Positions 49,305 through 58,923 of a stretch of DNA of 64,000 nucleotides are shown piece after piece. Under the pieces are notes generated by a model. That model did not search any database. It had not been told where the DNA came from and saw nothing but the letters and a program-made list of their open reading frames with translations. Position 1 is the first letter of the stretch; each line of letters begins with the position of its first letter. This DNA comes from Phycisphaerales bacterium (lineage in GTDB: Bacteria > Planctomycetota > Phycisphaerae > Phycisphaerales > UBA1924): positions 1 to 64,000 of the forward strand of contig JADZER010000045.1 of the NCBI GenBank assembly GCA_020850415.1. The letters run 5' to 3'. Position numbers and translations under genes: made by a program.

Positions 49305-50393
49305 ATGGCCCGCCGAACTCGGACATCTGGGACATCATGGTGCGTCCTCGGAGCCCTGCTCCTCGCCGCCCAGGCAGCACCCGCCCAACCCGCTACCCAA
49401 CCCGCAACCCGGCCGACCACCCCGCCAACCGGCCAGCCCACACCCCAGCCCCCCGCGGGCTTCGGTTACCAGCCCGGGCGGACCACCGACGCGCTGGGAC
49501 GCGAGATCATCTACTACCTGAGCAGCAACGCCGGGGACGAGCCCAAGCCCCTGGTCCTGTTCGTCCAGGGGTCGGGGTGCGGGTCGGTCTTCGGTCGCAC
49601 CGGGTCGGGGCAGATCTACGGCGGTCTGCAGAACCTGATCCTCAAGGGCTTCGGCGATCGGGCCCGCGTGCTGGTGGTGGAGAAGCCCGGCGTGGCGTTC
49701 TGCGACCAGCAGGACCAGCCGGGCACCGCCGAGGGGTGCTCGGAGGAGTTCCTGCGCGAGCACACCGCCGACCGCTGGGCCGAGGCGCTGCGGGCCGGCC
49801 TGGCCGACGCGCTCGCCCAGGGCGGCGTGGACCGCTCGCGCGTGCTGGTGATCGGGCACTCCGAGGGGGCGGACATGGCCGCCCATGTCGGCGCCCTCGC
49901 GCCCGAGCTGGTCACCCATGTCGCGGTGCTCTCCGGGGCGGGGATCACCCAGCTCTTCGACATGGTCGAGCTCGCCTGGGCCGAGACCGAGCCGGGCGAG
50001 CCCACCCGGGCACGCCAGGCCCGGGTGGACTCGATCCTCAACACCTACCGCGACATCCGCCAGAACCCCGACAGCACCACCGACCTGGCCTGGGGACACC
50101 CCCACCGCCGCTGGTCCTCGTTCATGGGCGCGAGCCCCGCCGACAGCCTCGTCAAGATCAAGGACACCACGCCCATGTTCCTCGCCCACGGCACGGCCGA
50201 CCAGTCGTGCCCGATCGCCAGCTTCGACGCGGCAGTCTCGCAGCTGCTCGTCGCCGGCGCCAGCCCCGTCATCCGGCGCATCCCCGACGCCGACCACGGC
50301 TTCGCCACCCCCGGCGACACCGGGCACGCGGGCCTGGACGCGATCCTCAGCGAAGCCCTGGTGTGGTTCCTCGACGGAGAGGGGGCGCCCTGA
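49305..50393 (+). CDS. Secreted alpha/beta hydrolase-like protein
   Basis: Signal peptide; KPLVLFVQGSGCGS, VLVIGHSEGADMAAHVG (GHSEG elbow), DADHGF. Confidence 0.82.
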   Translation: MARRTRTSGTSWCVLGALLLAAQAAPAQPATQPATRPTTPPTGQPTPQPPAGFGYQPGRTTDALGREIIYYLSSNAGDEPKPLVLFVQGSGCGSVFGRTGSGQIYGGLQNLILKGFGDRARVLVVEKPGVAFCDQQDQPGTAEGCSEEFLREHTADRWAEALRAGLADALAQGGVDRSRVLVIGHSEGADMAAHVGALAPELVTHVAVLSGAGITQLFDMVELAWAETEPGEPTRARQARVDSILNTYRDIRQNPDSTTDLAWGHPHRRWSSFMGASPADSLVKIKDTTPMFLAHGTADQSCPIASFDAAVSQLLVAGASPVIRRIPDADHGFATPGDTGHAGLDAILSEALVWFLDGEGAP

Positions 50394-50465
50394 CCACGCG
50401 GGTGAGAGCGCCCTCCGGGGCGACGCGGGCGGCGCCGCCGTCGACGCCGCCCGTGACCGAGGCCG

Positions 50466-53400
50466 TTACTCGCAGCCGCCGACCCAGGCGTTCAGGTAGG
50501 CCAGGAAGTCCAGCGTGTTGACCACGCCGTTGGCGTCCCAGTCGGCCTCGGGGTCCCGGGCCGTCCAGAGGTTGAGGTACGCGAGGAAGTCCAGCGTGTT
50601 GATCGCGCCGTCGGCGTTGGTGTCGGGCGGGCAGGTGATGATGAGCACCGCCCGCCTGGGCTCGTAGCGGACCTTGTAGACCAGCCCGCCGGGCAGCGCG
50701 TCGCCGGTGATCGCGCCGAACTCGCCCGCGACCGAGTCGCCGTACACGATCGCGAACTCATCCCACAGCACTGGCTGGTAGCCCTGGGCGAACGAGACAT
50801 CGACCGTGCCCCCGACCGTGATCACGCCGGAGCCGTCGATCCTGTCGAAGCTGCCCGTCGAGGCCAGCTCGATCTCGAGCACCGCGTCGGCGCCCATGCC
50901 GAGCGTGGCCTGCCCGAGGTGCAGCGTGCCGACCGACAGGCCCGGCGCCAGCGTGCCGTGGCTCACGAACACGCCGTTCATCGTGCCGATGCCCTCGATG
51001 ATCTGGTCCGGGCCGATGGTGCAAGTCACGCCGCCGGCGGCCTGGAGGTACGAGGAGCCGGTGTTCAGCGTGACCGTGCCCACCCCGTCGAGTATGCCGC
51101 TCTCCAGGAAGTCGAGCGAGGAGTAGTACCCCGCGTTGTCCCAGTTTGCGACGATCCGCCCGTTGTTGGTCAGGCGTCCGCCCCGGACGCCCGCCGACAG
51201 GTTGTACCCGCGCAGGTTCAGCAGGCCGTTGTTGGTGACGCCGGTGAGCGTGCAGCCCCCGGCGTGGTGCTCGACAAAGCCCGAGCCCTCGGAGTCGAGC
51301 GTGCCCCCGACGATGGTGCACCCATCCATGGCGACGACCGACCCGTCCGCGCCGAGCAGCGTGCCGCCGCCGGTCTGGTCGATGGTCGTGCTGCTGACGC
51401 GGAGCACCCCGCCGCCGGTCGCCCGCATGAGGCTGCGGTTCCGCTTGGGCTCCGCGTAGGCGACGAGCTCGTGCCCGGCGGAATTGGCGTCGATGAGGCC
51501 CTGGTTGTCCATCGCCGCCTGGATCCAGCCCCAGCCCTCGATGGTGTGCGCCGGCCCCTGGGTCATCGTCACGCCGCCGGCGGTCTGCACATACGAGGTG
51601 CCGTTGCGGAGCGTGACCGTGCCCGAGCCGTCGAGAACGCCGCTCTCCTCGAACTGGAGCGCGGCGTAGTAGCCCGCGCTGTCCCAGTTCTCGACGATCT
51701 GCCCGTTGTTGGTCAGGCGCCCGCCCCGGACGCCCGCCGTCAGGTTGTAGCCGCGCAGGTTCAGCAGGCCGTTGTTGGTCACGCCGGTGAGCGTGCAGCT
51801 CCCGCTGTCATGCTCGACAGAGCCGGAGCCCTCCGAATCGAGCACGCCGCCGACGATCGTGCTGCTGTAGAGCGCGATCCGTGACCCGTCCGCGGCGAGC
51901 ATCGTCCCGCCGCCGGTCTGGTCGATCGTCGTGTGGCTGACGCGGAGGATGCCGCCGCCGGTCGCCCGCATGAGTGCGTAGTTGCGCTTGAGGTAGGTGT
52001 TGGCGACCATCTCCTGGCCGGGCTCGTCGGCGTCGATCAGGCCGTAGTTGTCCACCGCCGCGCTGATCTCCCCCCACCCGTCGATGGTGTGCGAGGGGCC
52101 GTGGACCATCGTGACGCCCTCGGCGCTCTCCAGCCGGGCCGAGGGGTAGTTGAGCCTGAGCAGGCCCGACCCGCCGAGCGTGCCGCTCTCGGCGAAGTAG
52201 AGCGAGGCGTAGTAGCCCGCCTGGGCCCAGTTGACCACGATCAGCCCGTCGTTCGTCAGGCCGCTCCCGCGGATGGAGGTGTTGAGGTTGTACCCGCGCA
52301 GATTCAGCAGCCCGAGGTTGGTGACCCCCGTGAGCGTGCTGTGGTCGTAGTGCTCGACATAGCCCGACCCGGCCGACTCGAGCGTCCCGCCGATGATCGT
52401 GCAATGGTCGAGCCGGACCGCCGAGCCCTCCTGGGCCAGCAGCTCGCCGCCACCGGTCTGGTCGATCGTCGTGTACTGCACCCACAGGAGCCCCTCGTCC
52501 GACGCCCGCATCGACCCGGTGTTGGTCTTGGCGTGCCCGTCGACATAGAGCGTCTGCCCGGCCCGGTTGGCGTCCACCAGCCCGGCGTTCGCCATCGCCG
52601 CGGAGAGGTGGCCCTGGCCGTCGATGGTGTGCGACGGCGCGTGCGCGACGGTCGCGTCGGCGGCGGAGCTGAGATGGGCCGACCCGGTGTTCAGGGTCAC
52701 GGTACCGACGCCGCCAAGCGCGCCCGCCTGCATGAAGTGGAGGTTCGCCGCGTAGGACGGGTTGTTCCAGTTGACCACGACGAGCCCGTCGTTGATCAGC
52801 CCCGACCCGTTGACAGAGGTGTAGAGGTTGTACCCGCGCAGGTTCAGCAGCCCCAGGTTGGTAACCCCCGTGAGCGTGCTGTCGTCGGAATGCTCGACAT
52901 AACCGGACCCGGCCGAGTCGAGCACGCCGCCGATGATCGTGCAGGAATCAAGGACGACCTTCGAGCCGTCCTGGGCCAGCAGCGTCCCGCCGCCGGTCTG
53001 GTCGATCGCGACCCCCTCGACCGCCAGGATCCCGCCGCCGACGGCCCGCATCGAGGCGTTGTTGACCTTCGGATCGGTGTTCAGCGTCATGGTCGCGCCG
53101 GCGACATCCGCCTCGACCAGGCCGTTGTTGACCATCCGGGCCCGCACCTCGCCCTCCCCGTAGACCCCGTGGCCCTCGAGCTGCGTGACCGTCATGTCGG
53201 TCGAGGTCGAGAGGTACGCCCGCGACCAGTCCAGGCGCACATACCCCGTGCCCTGCAGCGTCACATCCGCGCCGAAGCGCAAGAGGCCGTAGGTCCCCGC
53301 GTGCTCGGGGTTGACGATCATCACGCCGTCGTTGGTCACCGTCGGGCCGTTGAGCTGGAGGTACTGGTTGTACCCGCGCACGCTGAACACCCCGTAGTTG

Positions 53401-53750
53401 GTGATGTTGCCCACGATCGTGCCGTCGTTGTAGCCGCGCACGGTCCCTTCGTTGGTGAGTCCCGACGCGTCGAGCAAGGTGAGCGTCATGGCGGGCAGGT
53501 GCAGCGTCGCGTCCGGGTTCAAGATGTCGAGCCAGGCGATCGTGGGCGACATGTTCATCGTCACGGTGTACACGCCGCCGACGGCGATCCGGGCCGACTC
53601 GTTCGAGCTGTCGGGCACATCCTGCGGGCTCCAGTTGGCCGGGCTGTTCCAGTTCCCGTTCGCGGCGTTCCAGTCCCGGACCAGGTCCTGCGCGAAGCAG
53701 GTCCCCGCCGACGCCACTAGGGCGCCGATCATCGTGCGCGTGTTCGTCAT
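50466..53750 (-). CDS. Large secreted tandem-repeat protein with C-terminal dockerin-type tail
   Basis: Signal peptide; units of about 180 aa containing LTGVTNxGLLNLRGYNL; tail DTNADGAINTLDFLAYLNLW...DWDANGVVNTLDFLAYLNAWVGGCE. Confidence 0.87.
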   Translation of the reverse strand: MTNTRTMIGALVASAGTCFAQDLVRDWNAANGNWNSPANWSPQDVPDSSNESARIAVGGVYTVTMNMSPTIAWLDILNPDATLHLPAMTLTLLDASGLTNEGTVRGYNDGTIVGNITNYGVFSVRGYNQYLQLNGPTVTNDGVMIVNPEHAGTYGLLRFGADVTLQGTGYVRLDWSRAYLSTSTDMTVTQLEGHGVYGEGEVRARMVNNGLVEADVAGATMTLNTDPKVNNASMRAVGGGILAVEGVAIDQTGGGTLLAQDGSKVVLDSCTIIGGVLDSAGSGYVEHSDDSTLTGVTNLGLLNLRGYNLYTSVNGSGLINDGLVVVNWNNPSYAANLHFMQAGALGGVGTVTLNTGSAHLSSAADATVAHAPSHTIDGQGHLSAAMANAGLVDANRAGQTLYVDGHAKTNTGSMRASDEGLLWVQYTTIDQTGGGELLAQEGSAVRLDHCTIIGGTLESAGSGYVEHYDHSTLTGVTNLGLLNLRGYNLNTSIRGSGLTNDGLIVVNWAQAGYYASLYFAESGTLGGSGLLRLNYPSARLESAEGVTMVHGPSHTIDGWGEISAAVDNYGLIDADEPGQEMVANTYLKRNYALMRATGGGILRVSHTTIDQTGGGTMLAADGSRIALYSSTIVGGVLDSEGSGSVEHDSGSCTLTGVTNNGLLNLRGYNLTAGVRGGRLTNNGQIVENWDSAGYYAALQFEESGVLDGSGTVTLRNGTSYVQTAGGVTMTQGPAHTIEGWGWIQAAMDNQGLIDANSAGHELVAYAEPKRNRSLMRATGGGVLRVSSTTIDQTGGGTLLGADGSVVAMDGCTIVGGTLDSEGSGFVEHHAGGCTLTGVTNNGLLNLRGYNLSAGVRGGRLTNNGRIVANWDNAGYYSSLDFLESGILDGVGTVTLNTGSSYLQAAGGVTCTIGPDQIIEGIGTMNGVFVSHGTLAPGLSVGTLHLGQATLGMGADAVLEIELASTGSFDRIDGSGVITVGGTVDVSFAQGYQPVLWDEFAIVYGDSVAGEFGAITGDALPGGLVYKVRYEPRRAVLIITCPPDTNADGAINTLDFLAYLNLWTARDPEADWDANGVVNTLDFLAYLNAWVGGCE

Positions 53751-53909
53751 GGTCTGCACTCCTCGGTGATGCATGGTGCGGCGGAGCCCGCCCGGGCCCG
53801 GTGCTCTCTCCCTCCGACAGCGCGGACCCGGGCGGCTCCTCTCCCTCAAGCGCACCGGCCACGCCCGCGCTCCGCGCAAACGCCGGAATCCACGCGATTT
53901 GCAGATGCC

Positions 53910-56510
53910 CTACCCGTCGGTGCGCCTTGCCCACGCCGGCCACGACGCATCGGCGTCCAGCCGCGCCCGGAACACCTGGGCAAACCGATGGTGCGCGTAG
54001 GGCATCAGCCCCGTCGCCAGACACGCGTCCACCGCCGCAGACCCGCTATCCCGCCGGCCTTGCCCAAGCTCCCGCGCCGCCACCGCCAGCGCATAACGGC
54101 ACCGATCGCCCGGGCTCGCCCCCGCGCCGGCAAGCAACCCCGCGCCATCGCCCACCCCGGCGTACCACGCGATCAGCGCATCCCCGGGCGCAGCCTCACC
54201 CGCCCGCCGCGCAGCCTCCCGCGCCGTCTCCCCGTCCCCCAGCAGGTCCATCACCGCCGCGCACAACAGCGCCCCAGATACCCCCCCACTCTGCCGGGCC
54301 GCGGCCTCGCGGCAGACCCGACGCGCCTCGACCATCCGCCCCGACTCGGCGAGCAGCATCGCCCTCTGGAGCGCCAGCGGCACAAAGCTGGGCAACTCCT
54401 CGCACGCCGGCTCCACCGCCGCCAACGCCTCGTCGGTCCGACCCAGCGCATGCAACGCGAGCGCCTGATGGTGCGCGTAGCCGGGGTGCAGCCCGCCGTT
54501 GGCGGCCCGGTCCAGCTCGATCGCCCGGGCAAAGTCCGCCGCCGAGCCCTCAAAGTCACCCACATACCGCCTGTGGCTCCCGCGCCGGACGAGAACCTCG
54601 GCCGGGTTGGCCGTCTCCAGCTCGAGCGCCCGGTCATAGTCGGCCCGGGCCCGCTCGAGCCACACGGCCGCCTGCTCGGCGAGGTCCGGCTGGGTCGCCG
54701 CGTACACCGCGGCACGGGTGAAGCCGGTGCCCCGGGCCGCGTACGACCGCGCCGACGCCGGCCAGAACCGCACCCACGCCTCGAAGTCGTCGAGCATCGG
54801 CCCGAGCTGGTCGCGATCTCCCTCCACCAGCAGCCGCTGCCCCCGCGCTTGGGCCCTCGCCTCGATCGCCGGGGTGAAGTCGGGCCGGACCGCCAGGGCC
54901 CGGTCGTAGGCCTCGACGGGGTCGGCCATCTCGGAGATGCCCAGCGTGTGACCCCGGAGCAGCCACCCGAGCGGTGTGGTGATCGCGTCCTCGGTCGCCG
55001 CCGCCTCGTACCGCCGCCCGCCGACCTCATCGCCGGTGTTGTAGAGCGCGTACGCCATCGCGAGCTGCGCCTCGGCGCTTTCCGGGTCGAGTCGGAGGGC
55101 CTCGGCCAGCGGTCCGATCGCCCGCTGGGGCTGGGCGCTGAGCAGCGGGATGAGCCCCCGGTAGAGATGCAGCTCCGCCGAACGGACGCCCCACCGCTCC
55201 GCCCGGTCGAGCAGCCGCGATGCCCCCGCCGAGTCGTGCTCGAGCAGGAGCGCCGCCTGCGCAGCCCCGAGCGCGTGGCGCCCCTGCTCGAGCCGGTACG
55301 CGCGCCCGATCACCACCACCGCCGCGCCCAGCGCCAGCAGCGCGACGATCCCGACCAGACGCAGCCGGTGCCGGCGGACGAACCTGCCCGCACGCACGCG
55401 GAGCGGCGTCCGCCTCGCCCGGATCGGCTCGCCGTGGAGAAACCGCCTCAGGTCCTCGGCCAGCTCCCCGGCCCGCTGGTACCGGCCCTCCGGCTCGCGG
55501 GCGAGGCACTTGGCGATGACCCGCTCCAGATCGCGGGGGATCGCCGCGTCGGCCTGACGCAAGGGTCGCGGCGCCCCGGTCGTCAGCCGGTTGAGCACCA
55601 GCTCGCGCGAGTCCCCGTCGATCGCCGGCGTGAGCGCGAGCAGCTCGTACAGCGTCGCGCCCAGCGAGTAGATGTCGCTCCGGCCGTCCAGACGCCCGCC
55701 CCGGGCCTGCTCGGGCGACATGTACCGCGCCGTCCCGACCACATCGCCCGAGACCGTGATCGTCGCCCTCGCGTCCTCCCGGGCCAGGCCGAAGTCCGTC
55801 AGCCACACCCGGTCGTCGTCGTCCAGCAGCAGGTTCGCCGGCTTGATGTCGCGGTGGATCGCCCCGTGCGAGTGCGCGTGCTCCAGCGCCTCGGCCACCT
55901 GCCGGCCCCACCCGGCGACGCGCCGGTGATGGCCCGACCGCTCGCCGACGCCCCCGCCACGCCACGCCCCCAGATGCCACGCCAGCGACCGCCCGCTGAT
56001 GTACTGCATCGCGTAGTACAGCAGACCCTCGTGCTCGCCGACCGCGTGGATCGGCACGATGTTGCTGTGGTGCAGCCGCCCGGCCGTCTCCGCCTCCAGC
56101 GCAAACCGCTCCGGCGCGTGGGGCGAAAGCGTCGCCCCCGGCGCGAGCACCTTCAACGCCACCCGGCGCTGCAGCGTCGTCTGCACCGCCTCGTACACCA
56201 CCCCCATCCCGCCCCGCCCCACCTCACGCACGATCCGGAACTCCCCCACCGCCGCGCCGGGCTCGAGCAGCGAGCCGTGCAGCGACCGGCTGGTCGCCTC
56301 GACAAAGTCCAGCGTGCGGAACACCCCGCGGAGCTCCGCCGCCAGCTCGGGGTGCTCACGCAGATACCGCTCCTCGTCCGGCGCACCGCCCGCGGCACGC
56401 TCGGCGAGAAACCGGTCGAGCACCGACTCGAGCGTACTCTCCCCTCTCGGCGGCGAGCCGTCGGTCTCGCCAGCCAGCCGGTCCCCGTGCTCACCGCGGC
56501 GCGATGGCAT
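53910..56510 (-). CDS. Ser/Thr protein kinase with C-terminal TPR-like region
   Basis: VGRGGMGVVYEAVQ, HRDIKPANLLL, DFGLARED, MSPEQARGG; TM; helical repeats. Confidence 0.92.
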   Translation of the reverse strand: MPSRRGEHGDRLAGETDGSPPRGESTLESVLDRFLAERAAGGAPDEERYLREHPELAAELRGVFRTLDFVEATSRSLHGSLLEPGAAVGEFRIVREVGRGGMGVVYEAVQTTLQRRVALKVLAPGATLSPHAPERFALEAETAGRLHHSNIVPIHAVGEHEGLLYYAMQYISGRSLAWHLGAWRGGGVGERSGHHRRVAGWGRQVAEALEHAHSHGAIHRDIKPANLLLDDDDRVWLTDFGLAREDARATITVSGDVVGTARYMSPEQARGGRLDGRSDIYSLGATLYELLALTPAIDGDSRELVLNRLTTGAPRPLRQADAAIPRDLERVIAKCLAREPEGRYQRAGELAEDLRRFLHGEPIRARRTPLRVRAGRFVRRHRLRLVGIVALLALGAAVVVIGRAYRLEQGRHALGAAQAALLLEHDSAGASRLLDRAERWGVRSAELHLYRGLIPLLSAQPQRAIGPLAEALRLDPESAEAQLAMAYALYNTGDEVGGRRYEAAATEDAITTPLGWLLRGHTLGISEMADPVEAYDRALAVRPDFTPAIEARAQARGQRLLVEGDRDQLGPMLDDFEAWVRFWPASARSYAARGTGFTRAAVYAATQPDLAEQAAVWLERARADYDRALELETANPAEVLVRRGSHRRYVGDFEGSAADFARAIELDRAANGGLHPGYAHHQALALHALGRTDEALAAVEPACEELPSFVPLALQRAMLLAESGRMVEARRVCREAAARQSGGVSGALLCAAVMDLLGDGETAREAARRAGEAAPGDALIAWYAGVGDGAGLLAGAGASPGDRCRYALAVAARELGQGRRDSGSAAVDACLATGLMPYAHHRFAQVFRARLDADASWPAWARRTDG

Positions 56511-57126
56511 CGCCGAGCAGCTCCCTGAGCCGGATCAACGCCCGAACGCACAGGCTCCGCACCGCCCGCTCGGACCGCTCCATTCTCGCAGCTGTCTCGG
56601 CCACATGCAACTGGCGTAAGTACCGTAGTTCGATCACCTGCCGGTGCTCTTCGCTCAGCTGCCCCATCGCCCGCTCCAGCAGCGCCACCTCCTCCCCCAG
56701 CCCCGCGCCGAGGCTCGGCCGGGCACCGGGCTCCCGGATCGACTCGATCAGCCCCGCCATCGAGGCGTCGGGCCCCAGATCGGCCGCCCGCACCTCGCCC
56801 CGACGCTTGGCGGCCTGGAATCCACGCCGGTCCGCGTCGCAGATCCGGTTGATCGCGATCCGCCGGAGCCACTGGAAGAACGCGTCGTCGCCCCGGTTCT
56901 CGAACCGCTCGATGTCGCGCAGGGCGTCCAAGTACACCTGCTGCATGACATCCTGCGACTCCAGCCGCCGACGCAGCCGCTCGCCCAGCTCGGCCCGGAC
57001 CGACTCGAGCAACCGCTGGGCGTGGGCGCTCAGGAGCTGCTCCATCGCCGCCTCGTCCCGCCCTCGGGCGCGATCGATCAGGCCCTGGAGACTGTCGGGG
57101 GCGGGACCGGTCATGCGGACCTCCAA
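56491..57126 (-). CDS. RNA polymerase sigma factor, ECF/sigma-70 family
   Basis: ESQDVMQQVYLDALRDIERFENRGDDAFFQWLRRIAINRICD...LSEEHRQVIELRYLRQLHVAETAARMERSERAVRSL. Confidence 0.9.
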   Translation of the reverse strand: MEVRMTGPAPDSLQGLIDRARGRDEAAMEQLLSAHAQRLLESVRAELGERLRRRLESQDVMQQVYLDALRDIERFENRGDDAFFQWLRRIAINRICDADRRGFQAAKRRGEVRAADLGPDASMAGLIESIREPGARPSLGAGLGEEVALLERAMGQLSEEHRQVIELRYLRQLHVAETAARMERSERAVRSLCVRALIRLRELLGDAIAPR

Positions 57127-57218
57127 CCCTCAAGCGTATGAGCCGCGGACGCGCTTCTCCGGAATCCGTCAGAGCATCCCCGACAGAGAGCGCCCGACGC
57201 CCGCTCTATCCTCCGGCC

Positions 57219-58121
57219 GTGGTACACCAAGGCTGGGTCATTCTCAACAGCGCCGCAGGCAGCGCAGTTTCCCTGGACGAGATCGGCGACCGCGCCTCCA
57301 CGGCACTGCGGGCCCGCGGCCTTCGGCCGGTCGTCCGTATCCTGCAGCCCTCGGAGCTGTCGGGCGCGATCGCGGAGGCCGAAGGGCCCGACGGGGCGCT
57401 GATCGTCGGGGGCGGGGACGGCACCATCCGCGCCGCGGCCGACCACGCCGCCCGCACCGGGCTCACGCTCGGCATTCTGCCGATGGGCACCATGAACCTG
57501 TTCGCCAAGGACCTGGGCGTCCCGCTCGACCCCGGCGCCGCCGCCGACGCCCTGGCCCACAGCACCGCCGCCCGGGTCGATCTCGGCGAGGTGAACGGGC
57601 GCCTGTTTCTTCACTCGGCCGTCCTGGGCATCGTCCCTCGGGTCGGGGAGGTGCGGGAGCGGGCGCGCGGTCGGACCGGCCTGGCGAGCGCGGGCGAGTT
57701 GCTGCGCCGCGTGGGCGATGCGGTGTACCGCGAGCAGCCGCTGCGCCTGGTGCTGGAGGTCGGCGACCGTCGCCGGCGCATCCACACCTTCATGCTCGCG
57801 ATCTCCGCCAACCGGCTGTCCGGCAAGCCCGCCGGGGCTCTGGCCCGCGAGTCGCTGGAGGCCGGCGAGCTGGGCGTCTATTGGGCGACGCACACCGGGC
57901 GGGCCGGCCTGCTCCAGCTCCTGGCCGAGCTGGGCTCGGGTCTGTGGGGGCTCGACGACCGGATCGAGAAGCACGCCGCGGCGCGGCTGACCGTGCACGG
58001 GCCGCGCCGGGTGAAGGTCTCGATCGACGGCGAGATCGAGCTGCTGGCCACGCCGCTCCGTTTCGCCATCCGTGCCGGCGTGCTCCGCGTGCTGGTGCCG
58101 CCGGGGCCTCCCGATGCGTAG
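57219..58121 (+). CDS. Diacylglycerol/lipid kinase family protein
   Basis: VILNSAAGS...LIVGGGDGTIRAAADHA...LGILPMGTMNLFAKDLGVP. Confidence 0.88.
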   Translation: MVHQGWVILNSAAGSAVSLDEIGDRASTALRARGLRPVVRILQPSELSGAIAEAEGPDGALIVGGGDGTIRAAADHAARTGLTLGILPMGTMNLFAKDLGVPLDPGAAADALAHSTAARVDLGEVNGRLFLHSAVLGIVPRVGEVRERARGRTGLASAGELLRRVGDAVYREQPLRLVLEVGDRRRRIHTFMLAISANRLSGKPAGALARESLEAGELGVYWATHTGRAGLLQLLAELGSGLWGLDDRIEKHAAARLTVHGPRRVKVSIDGEIELLATPLRFAIRAGVLRVLVPPGPPDA

Positions 58122-58923
58122 GCTCGCGATCATCTCCGATGTCCACTTCGGGGCAGAGTGCGGCACCGTGCTGGGCGCGCTGGAGTGTGCGCTGGCCAAG
58201 CTCAAGCCCGATGTCACCGTGTTCGCCGGGGACCTGACGCTGCGCGGGCGCTGGAGCGAGTTTCACGAGGCGTCGGCCTACTTCCGGCGCCTGCGCAAGC
58301 CGATCGTCGCGGTGCCCGGCAACCACGACATCCCGGGGCGCGAGCCGCTGGCCCGATTCCTGCGCCCCACCCACCGCTACGACCAGTCGGTGGGCGAGTG
58401 GTCGGCGGACCGGTACCAGGACGCGGAGGTCGCCATCGTCGGCCTGAACTCGGCGCGGGCGTGGGGCCCGCACTGGAACTGGGCCCACGGCCGGCTCTCG
58501 CGCCGCGAGGTCGAGAGCGCCGCCGCGTGGCTGGGCGGGCGCGCGCGGGGCGCCCTGGGCGCCGTCGTCGTGCATCACCCGCCGGTGCTGTTCACGCCCA
58601 GGCGCGGCTTCCGAGCGCTCGCCGGCGGCGCGGCGCTGCTCGGGGCCATGCAACGGGTCGGCGCGTCGGTCGTCATCTCCGGCCACCTTCACACGACCGC
58701 CTGGAGCGCGGTGGGCTCGGTCCTGCACCTCCAGGTCGGGACGAGCGCCTCGAAGCGCCTGCGCGGCCAAGCGAACACCTTCGTCATGCTCGAAGTGCGC
58801 GAAGACCGCCTCGACATCATCGAGTGGGGCGTGGGCGAGGACGGCCACTTCGGCGGCTCAAGGCGCGAGAGCCTCGCCCGCGACTCCCTGCAGCCCATCT
58901 CCCCCGACGGGCCGCCCGACTAG
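58114..58923 (+). CDS. Metallophosphoesterase
   Basis: IISDVHFG, FAGDLTLRG, VPGNHD, VVHHPP, SGHLH. Confidence 0.92.
   Translation: MRRLAIISDVHFGAECGTVLGALECALAKLKPDVTVFAGDLTLRGRWSEFHEASAYFRRLRKPIVAVPGNHDIPGREPLARFLRPTHRYDQSVGEWSADRYQDAEVAIVGLNSARAWGPHWNWAHGRLSRREVESAAAWLGGRARGALGAVVVHHPPVLFTPRRGFRALAGGAALLGAMQRVGASVVISGHLHTTAWSAVGSVLHLQVGTSASKRLRGQANTFVMLEVREDRLDIIEWGVGEDGHFGGSRRESLARDSLQPISPDGPPD

Noticed and set aside
51201-53400. Regular repeats as possible CRISPR array
   Set aside because: Period of 540-543 bp, lies within a single open reading frame encoding protein repeats; no cas genes.
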